The notes under the pieces were generated by a model. It searched no databases. It was given only the letters and a program-made list of their open reading frames with translations, and had not been told where the DNA came from. The translations under genes were made by a program, and so were the position numbers. Below, piece after piece: positions 6,240 to 9,582 of a stretch of 9,582 nucleotides of DNA. The stretch is from Omnitrophica bacterium GWA2_41_15 (lineage in GTDB: Bacteria > Omnitrophota > Gorgyraeia > Gorgyraeales > Gorgyraeaceae): the NCBI GenBank assembly GCA_919902485.1, contig CAKKRB010000194.1, positions 1-9,582 on the forward strand, written 5' to 3'. Numbering within the stretch: the first letter of the stretch is position 1; each line of letters begins with the position of its first letter.

Positions 6240-6451
6240 TGTCCGGTGTTTTGAACCGGACAAACTCTAACGTTTTAGTACCAAAAGAGTTAGACAATTC
6301 TGAGACAAAAATGACCGGACAAAACGGACATTTTTGCGAGGAATTAACCTCTCTGAAGTCAGAAATTTGCTTGTTTTTGTCAGTAATCTCGCTATAATAC
6401 ATACCTATATATAGCGAGAAGTTTCCCCTCGGCTGATACAAGAGGGACCCC
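6240..6451 (+). repeat. Leader element copy 4 (long form), ahead of the second 310-nt block
   Basis: It starts with a perfect 8-bp inverted repeat, TGTCCGGT (6240-6247)/ACCGGACA (6255-6262), then AACTCT/AGAGTT, then GACCGGACAAAACGGACAT. Arm 1 is GCGAGGAATTAACCTCTCT (6336-6354), arm 2 is AGCGAGAAGTTTCCCCTCGGC (from 6413) and arm 3 is CAAGAGGGACCCC (6439-6451). Arm 3 has CAAG where others have CGAG, and arm 2 has GAGAAG for GAGAGG, so this copy has weaker hairpins. It aligns with copy 1 over its full length. The 310-nt block begins at the next base. Confidence 0.75.
6371..6398 (+). promoter_or_regulatory. Sigma70-type promoter inside leader copy 4
   Basis: TTGTTT (6371-6376), a 16-nt spacer and TATAAT (6393-6398). 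A start near 6405 and the terminator ending at 6524 would give an RNA of about 120 nt, containing arms 2 and 3 and the start of block B. Confidence 0.6.
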
Positions 6452-6761
6452 AGTATATCCTATCTCTATATGGCACAATGAGTTAGGACAAATCCCCTAC
6501 GGGGAAACCTGTCGGGGATTTTTTATCTGTCGATGTCCCTAGGGCTTAGGGCATTATTTCCGTTGGAGATTTTTGGAATATTTCATAACAATATCACCGT
6601 CGGGAAAAAGAGCAATTTTACGAGAGAATTTGAAAGAAATTGGCCAAACCCTCTCTTAGTTTATGGTAGCTAGTTTATGGTATATTCAAGCAATAATGCG
6701 CTTATTTCTGCTGTGGATTATGCCATAAACTAGAGGTGAGGAATACTAAAGAAGAGAGAGG
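6452..6761 (+). ncRNA. Conserved 310-nt non-coding block B, upstream of the second wHTH-MNT/HEPN pair
   Basis: Same length as 2183-2492, and its first 92 nt (6452-6543) are identical to that copy. After that it diverges but keeps its structure: hairpin CCCTA/TAGGG (6537-6551, substitution only in the loop) and a 112-nt nested stem. The outer arms are CTCTCTT (6651-6657)/AAGAGAG (6752-6758). The inner arms are CTAGTTTATGG (6670-6680)/CCATAAACTAG (6723-6733). The next inner pair is T-G here against C-G in block A, a pairing-preserving change. A direct repeat TAGTTTATGGTA lies on the 5' side of the inner stem. No recognised RNA family. Confidence 0.55.
6490..6524 (+). terminator. Intrinsic terminator in block B, with a competing hairpin
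   Basis: AAATCCCC (6490-6497) pairs with GGGGATTT (6514-6521), and the T run ends at 6524. The alternative CCCC-TAC-GGGG hairpin is also present. It is identical to 2221-2255 and would end the transcript that starts from the promoter at 6371-6398. Confidence 0.65.
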
Positions 6762-6775
6762 AGTGTAAACCTCGC

Positions 6776-6819
6776 AATTAACCAACAGATTTTATAGATA
6801 GCGCTTTAGTTGGTTAATT
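6776..6819 (+). repeat. 11-bp inverted repeat between block B and the second MNT promoter
   Basis: AATTAACCAAC (6776-6786) and GTTGGTTAATT (6809-6819) are perfect reverse complements with a 22-nt loop, followed by TATTTC. It has no counterpart in module 1, where the promoter follows block A more closely. It could be a weak bidirectional terminator or a protein-binding dyad. Confidence 0.5.
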
Positions 6820-6840
6820 TATTTCAGTGAAAGATTTTTC

Positions 6841-6897
6841 TTGATATTAAGCCATTCGTTCATTATAATGAACATGTGTTCACTTTAATGAACGGAG
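6841..6897 (+). promoter_or_regulatory. Promoter with two tandem operators for the second wHTH-MNT/HEPN operon
   Basis: TTGATA (6841-6846), 17 nt and TATAAT (6864-6869). The -10 is the centre of a perfect 16-bp palindrome, GTTCATTATAATGAAC (6858-6873). A near-perfect second site, GTTCACTTTAATGAAC (6878-6893), sits with its centre exactly 20 bp away, two helical turns, so two dimers could bind on one face. GGAG at 6894-6897 is the ribosome site. The sequence differs completely from the GTTAC operator of module 1. Confidence 0.8.
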
Positions 6898-6906
6898 ATA
6901 ATATAT

Positions 6907-7464
6907 ATGCTAAAAGACATCCTTATTAGAACTGTAGAACAGCGCATCTTAAGTCTATTTGTGGCTAATCCGGACAGGGCTTTTTACAGCAGAGAAATTT
7001 CGAAAAAAATTAAAACCAGTCTCGGAGCTACCAGTAATGCGTTGCGGTTATTAGAGAAAAATAACATTCTTACTTCCGAAAGGAAAGGGAAAACGAGTCT
7101 CTATATATTAAAATTGCCGAACGAATATTTAGAGCGCTTTAAGATTTTGAATACTTTGCTTACCGTGGAACCTTTGGTTGAGAAATTAAAGAATATTTCC
7201 CGGCGTATTATTTTATATGGTAGTTATGCGGCAGGCACTTTTACTTCCGATAGCGATTTGGATTTGTTTATTATTTCAGAAAAGAGAGAGGAAGCATTGA
7301 AATCAATAGCTAATTTTAAGGCGAATACAGCCTTCGAGATTAAGCCAGTGATCAAGAAGCAGGTCGAATGGATGCAAGTTGAAAAAAGCGATCCGGAATT
7401 CTTCGGCGAAGTTAGTCAAGGTATTATCTTGTGGGAGAAGCCAATAAATGAATCAGGCTTTTAA
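6907..7464 (+). CDS. Winged-helix MNT-type nucleotidyltransferase (antitoxin-like), module 2
   Basis: 185 residues. The winged helix occupies about 1-70 (ANPDRAFYSREISKKIKTSLGA, a helix ending LLEKNNILTSE, a wing KGKTSLYILK). The nucleotidyltransferase domain follows, with GSX10DXD intact: G105-S106, D117/D119 in ILYGSYAAGTFTSDSDLDLF. The architecture is the same as the module 1 protein, but the sequences differ at most positions, the recognition region included, which agrees with their different operators. The gene overlaps the HEPN gene by 17 bp. By family knowledge it should modify or restrain the HEPN partner and repress its own promoter; both are inference. ATG 6907 is set by GGAG nine bases upstream. 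Confidence 0.87.
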   Translation: MLKDILIRTVEQRILSLFVANPDRAFYSREISKKIKTSLGATSNALRLLEKNNILTSERKGKTSLYILKLPNEYLERFKILNTLLTVEPLVEKLKNISRRIILYGSYAAGTFTSDSDLDLFIISEKREEALKSIANFKANTAFEIKPVIKKQVEWMQVEKSDPEFFGEVSQGIILWEKPINESGF

Positions 7465-7882
7465 GGAAGCACTCGAAAAGAAAAAGATTTTTCATTTTTC
7501 CAAGGCAAAGGGCCTGGTAGATAAAGAATTAAAGGTTGCCTTTGATGATCTTAGTGAGGCCAAGGATAGATTTAAGAATGAGCGTTATAAATACGCAACG
7601 ATAAATGCTTATTACGCGACATTCCATGCCGCTCGTGCATTATTATTTTCCAAGGGATACCGGGAGAGAAGCCATTACGCATTATACATTGCCATTGAAG
7701 CCTTATTCGTAGAAACAGGCATGCTGGAAAAGCGTTATTCCCATATCTTAAAAGATAGCATGTCCTTAAGAGAAGACGCTGATTATGGCGGCGAGTTTTC
7801 TAAAGACGGAGCATCTTTAAGCATACATAATGCCGAAGAGTTTATAAAGAAAGCCAAAGAAGTGCTCTCCATTAATGCATAA
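7448..7882 (+). CDS. HEPN-domain protein (toxin-like partner), module 2
   Basis: 144 residues with the typical PF05168 pattern: FDDLSEAKDRFKNERYKYA (32-50), AYYATFHAARALLFSKGY (54-71), then RERSHYALYIAIEALFVETG and SLREDADYGGEF (107-118), ending in a helix AEEFIKKAKEVL. The REDADY segment takes the place where HepT-type toxins have RX4HXY, so the classical RNase His is missing and activity may differ or be lost. The start ATG 7448 lies within the end of the MNT gene, giving tight coupling. The last residues (LSINA) stop before the CAAAAATTATACA sequence that module 1 reads through. Role inferred as MNT-regulated effector; some PF05168 pairs may have roles other than toxicity. Confidence 0.82.
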   Translation: MNQAFKEALEKKKIFHFSKAKGLVDKELKVAFDDLSEAKDRFKNERYKYATINAYYATFHAARALLFSKGYRERSHYALYIAIEALFVETGMLEKRYSHILKDSMSLREDADYGGEFSKDGASLSIHNAEEFIKKAKEVLSINA

Positions 7883-8024
7883 TAATTGATGTTGGCAGGC
7901 GCAAAAATTATACATATTTTCTAACTGCTAGGTAGTAATGTCCGGACAAATAGGGGTGGACAAATCTATCTCCTAATCCCGCAAAGAGTTACGTCAAATC
8001 CAGTCAAAAAAGACCGGACATTTC

Positions 8025-8170
8025 GGACATGGTTCGAAGCGCCCCGCATTTGGCGGGGCTTGCTCACCATTGTCCTGAGCGAGCGAAGCGAGTCGAAGGA
8101 CATGGTTCGAAGCGCCCCGCATTTGGCGGGGCTTGCTCACCATTGTCCTGAGCGAGCGAAGCGAGTCGAA
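8025..8170 (+). repeat. Two perfect tandem copies of a 73-bp GC-rich palindromic unit
   Basis: Units 8025-8097 and 8098-8170 are identical. Each starts GGACATGG and contains a strong hairpin, GCCCCGC (8041-8047)/GCGGGGC (8053-8059), nested in ATGGT (8029-8033)/ACCAT (8066-8070), and then TGTCCTGAGCG...GTCGAAGGACA. The latter half resembles the TCCTGAGC...TCGAAGGA intergenic repeat common in many environmental bacterial genomes (recalled, not checked). A GGACA occurs on both sides of the array, like a short target duplication. Its GC content stands out from the AT-rich surroundings. Confidence 0.85.
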
Positions 8171-8215
8171 GGACAAATTTGGTGAGGAAATGTCCTCTCT
8201 GAATCCAGAATTTTC

Positions 8216-8244
8216 TTGATAACTGCCATATTCAGCCCTATAAT
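8216..8244 (+). promoter_or_regulatory. Sigma70-type promoter inside leader copy 5
   Basis: TTGATA (8216-8221), a 17-nt spacer and TATAAT (8239-8244), the best of the three leader promoters. A start near 8251 gives a leader of about 100 nt with arms 2 and 3 before the gene at 8354. Confidence 0.65.
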
Positions 8245-8353
8245 ACATACCTATATATAGCGAGAGGTTTCCCCTCGGCTGATACGAGAGGGACCCCAGC
8301 TTTTATATCAGGCTTTTTTTGACCAAAAATAAAAAGGAAAAAGATAGGCAAAG

Positions 8354-8692
8354 ATGAAGAGCAACATAAAAAAAGACAGACAGTTATTAATAGCATTTTT
8401 GTTATTGTTGTTTCTTACAAGTTCTGTGTTTCTTGTTATGGGGCTTGACGAAACATCACGACAGTATGCGGGAAAGTCTTTTTTCAGAGTATTTTTTAGT
8501 ATTGTTGTGCTGCTTCTTCTTTTGGTCGCGGTTTATCTTTATAAAATCTGTAGACTGTATTATTCTTCAGTTGTTTCCTGGATAATAGTTATAGTATTTA
8601 TTGCTTGTTTTTTTTCTCAGTTTTCCCTGATTACATTTCTTATCGGCATGTTTATTATTTGGAAGTCAAAAAGATTACCGGACGATGAATAA
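8354..8692 (+). CDS. Small hypothetical membrane protein
   Basis: 112 residues, not recognised. A basic N-terminus (MKSNIKKDR) is followed by three or four hydrophobic segments: about 11-30 (LLIAFLLLLFLTSSVFLVMG), 45-64, 72-88 and 89-103, and a charged tail (KSKRLPDDE). The first segment is probably a membrane anchor; no signal cleavage site stands out. The ribosome site is weak (ATAGGCAAAGATG, or AAGGA further up). It is the only gene downstream of leader copy 5, which also supplies its promoter. With no conserved motif visible, I assign no function. Confidence 0.6.
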   Translation: MKSNIKKDRQLLIAFLLLLFLTSSVFLVMGLDETSRQYAGKSFFRVFFSIVVLLLLLVAVYLYKICRLYYSSVVSWIIVIVFIACFFSQFSLITFLIGMFIIWKSKRLPDDE

Positions 8693-8790
8693 GAGACAAT
8701 TGATAATTGCTTGGGTGTGATGGAGTTTGGATTTATCTAAGATTTAGGTAAGCTTTGAAAAATGGGGAAACTTCCCGCGCAGTATGACAT
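8693..8790. other. Intergenic stretch with no recognisable feature
   Basis: About 100 bp between the small membrane-protein gene and the next promoter. I see no ORF, repeat copy or clear terminator in it. Confidence 0.4.
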
Positions 8791-8796
8791 TTGTTG

Positions 8797-8824
8797 TTGA
8801 ACCTAATATATAAAAGAGTATAAT
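8797..8824 (+). promoter_or_regulatory. Probable promoter of the structured leader and membrane-sensor gene
   Basis: TTGAAC (8797-8802), a 16-nt spacer and TATAAT (8819-8824). A start near 8831 would place all of the hairpins described below in the 5' untranslated region. Confidence 0.55.
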
Positions 8825-8830
8825 ACTAAT

Positions 8831-8957
8831 TGAGCGACTCACAAAGGAAGCCCTTTGGCGAGAAAGAATAATGCGGCAAACAAACAAAGATAACCCTTTT
8901 AGCTAATTGCTGAAGGTTGGCCTAAAGCACTGCAGAAATGCAGGCCTTGGGTTTTTT
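8831..8957 (+). promoter_or_regulatory. Structured 5' leader (possible riboswitch-like attenuator)
   Basis: Roughly 125 nt with three ordered hairpins. The first is CAAAGG (8842-8847)/CCTTTG (8852-8857). The second, AACC..TTT..AGC (8892-8903)/GCTGAAGGTT (8909-8918), has about ten pairs with two bulges. The third is a terminator. The unpaired joining segment (GGCGAGAAAGAATAATGCGG, then CAAACAAACAAAG) is A-rich and would suit a ligand or protein site. It matches no riboswitch consensus that I can recall; I compared it with GEMM-I, cobalamin, ZTP and guanidine classes. Confidence 0.4.
8919..8957 (+). terminator. Intrinsic terminator ahead of the membrane-sensor gene
   Basis: CTGCA-GAAA-TGCAG (8930-8943) is extended below by CCTAA (8921-8925)/TTGGG (8947-8951) with mismatches, or alternatively by GGCCT (8919-8923)/AGGCC (8942-8946). 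It is followed by six T (8952-8957). It lies 38 nt before the start codon and within the probable leader, so it would work as an attenuator; otherwise it ends a short RNA. Confidence 0.6.
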
Positions 8958-8995
8958 ATTAATAGGCAGTGCCCAAGAGAAAAGGATGTTTGACT

Positions 8996-9582
8996 ATGAT
9001 GCAAATGCCGATTCTATTCTTTTATGGGATTTCTTTTCTCTTCCTGTATGTAATTATCTCTGTGATGCCCAAGCAAAAGGACCCCTTAAACCTTTATAAC
9101 GATATTTGGTTTGTTGGCATCTTCGGCTTAATTCATGGTCTTCATGAGTTTATGGAGTTTTTTATTATAGTCGGCGAACCCTTCGATGTCAGACTGTTGA
9201 AAGTCATCGGGAGTCTATTGCTGCCCGCCTCGTTCATTTTCTTGATCATCTTTTCCACCCGAGTTATCATCCGCCGCATGCCTTCTTTTAGATGGTTACG
9301 CACTCTCTGGCTGGTCTGTTTATCGGTATGGGCGGCCATCTCCATCCTATGCAGAGATTTTCTTATCGCTGGAATAGCCGCCAGATACTTTGTCGCTCTC
9401 CCGGCAACGCTTTTAGTTTCCTTTGCTTTATATGCGGCTGTTTCAAAGGCTGATAAGAAACAGATCCCGCGAGACGTTTATATAAGCACGGTAGCGGTGA
9501 TCGCCACTTTTTCCATCTACGGCATACTAACTGGTTTTGTTGTCCCGAAAGCAGATTTTCTTCTTGCCAGATTTATCAATTA
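8996..9582 (+). CDS. N-terminal membrane domain of a probable sensor protein, cut by the window end
   Basis: 195 residues with no stop before the window ends. ATG 8996 (or ATG 8999) follows AAAAGGATG. The sequence is strongly hydrophobic, with about six or seven membrane spans (for example 4-23, 38-58, 69-91, 103-119, 128-147, 161-180). The motif FGLIHGLHEFMEFF (about 43-56) recalls the FGLLHGLxEWLD segment found in N-terminal membrane domains of some histidine kinases and GGDEF proteins of delta-proteobacterial type; this is memory, not a search. The signalling output domain would lie beyond the window. It is preceded by a structured leader with a terminator, so expression is probably controlled by attenuation. 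A transporter or other polytopic protein is possible. Confidence 0.6.
   Translation, partial: MMQMPILFFYGISFLFLYVIISVMPKQKDPLNLYNDIWFVGIFGLIHGLHEFMEFFIIVGEPFDVRLLKVIGSLLLPASFIFLIIFSTRVIIRRMPSFRWLRTLWLVCLSVWAAISILCRDFLIAGIAARYFVALPATLLVSFALYAAVSKADKKQIPRDVYISTVAVIATFSIYGILTGFVVPKADFLLARFIN

Larger units (their letters stand above)
7939..8297 (+). repeat. Leader element copy 5 (long form, interrupted), ahead of a small membrane-protein gene
   Basis: It opens with the palindrome TGTCCGGACA (7939-7948) and keeps GACCGGACATTTCGGACA. It is then interrupted by a two-unit tandem repeat (8025-8170) and resumes with arm 1 GTGAGGAAATGTCCTCTCT (8182-8200), arm 2 AGCGAGAGGTTTCCCCTCGGC (8259-8279) and arm 3 CGAGAGGGACCCC (8285-8297). 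The copy 4 equivalent reads straight from CGGACAT into TTTTGCGAGG, so the tandem repeat is an insertion. Confidence 0.7.

Noticed and set aside
6208..6441. 77-residue minus-strand ORF
   Set aside because: It lies wholly in leader copy 4, and its frame is not supported by the other copies of the element.
8025..8170. CRISPR array
   Set aside because: Two adjacent identical 73-bp units with no spacers between them and no cas genes; this is a tandem duplication.
7994..8248. 84-residue minus-strand ORF
   Set aside because: It lies across the tandem repeat and leader copy 5; its content comes from the repeats and shows no domain.
8831..8957. c-di-GMP (GEMM-I) riboswitch
   Set aside because: The GGCCTAA-like string is suggestive ahead of a sensor gene, but the GGGCAAACC and GGGACGCAAAGCC segments are missing.
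9142..9345. 67-residue minus-strand ORF
   Set aside because: Antisense to the partial membrane-sensor gene, whose plus frame is open to the window end with clear membrane spans.

Overview
The window looks like an accessory region of an AT-rich bacterial chromosome. It carries toxin-antitoxin-like modules, a decayed transposase, duplicated secreted-protein genes and several families of dispersed non-coding repeats around a small housekeeping pair (a DUF502 membrane protein and uppP). Bacterial sigma70-type promoters (TTGACA-17-TACAAT, TTGATA-17-TATAAT), AGGAGG ribosome sites and rho-independent terminators are easy to see. A Candidatus Omnitrophota-like or other uncultured Gram-negative lineage is my guess from overall flavour only; nothing in the window proves it.

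Layout. 3-119: the 3' end of an unknown gene. 132-2068: two tandem paralogues resembling the HpaA / neuraminyllactose-binding haemagglutinin family, the first broken by a one-base frameshift. 2069-3609: repeat copy, a 310-nt conserved non-coding block, then a winged-helix nucleotidyltransferase (MNT) and an overlapping HEPN gene. 3760-4609 (minus): a DDE transposase remnant with an internal deletion. 4791-6211: DUF502 protein and undecaprenyl-diphosphatase UppP. 6240-7918: a second repeat copy, a second 310-nt block and a second wHTH-MNT/HEPN pair. 7939-8692: a fifth repeat copy carrying a two-unit 73-bp tandem insertion, then a small membrane protein. 8797-9582: a promoter, a structured leader ending in an intrinsic terminator, and the 5' part of a polytopic membrane protein that runs off the window.

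Two layers of non-coding structure tie the region together. (1) A leader element occurs five times, each time ahead of a different accessory gene set. Its three short arms (CGAGG..CCTCTC / GAGAGG..CCCCTCG / CGAGAGGGACCC) can form mutually exclusive hairpins, and the pairing is largely kept where the sequence changes. Three copies carry a TATAAT promoter inside. (2) Behind two of these leaders lies a non-coding block of exactly 310 nt. Its first 92 nt are identical in both copies and end shortly after an intrinsic terminator, which suggests a roughly 120-nt small RNA; its 3' part is a nested 112-nt stem. Both blocks sit directly upstream of wHTH-MNT/HEPN pairs whose proteins have clearly diverged. 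A short shared sequence also occurs just past both HEPN domains.

The pattern of conserved non-coding flanks around divergent toxin-antitoxin-like cargo is the most interesting thing here. It suggests an RNA-associated HEPN/MNT cassette. The link between RNA and protein function is inference.
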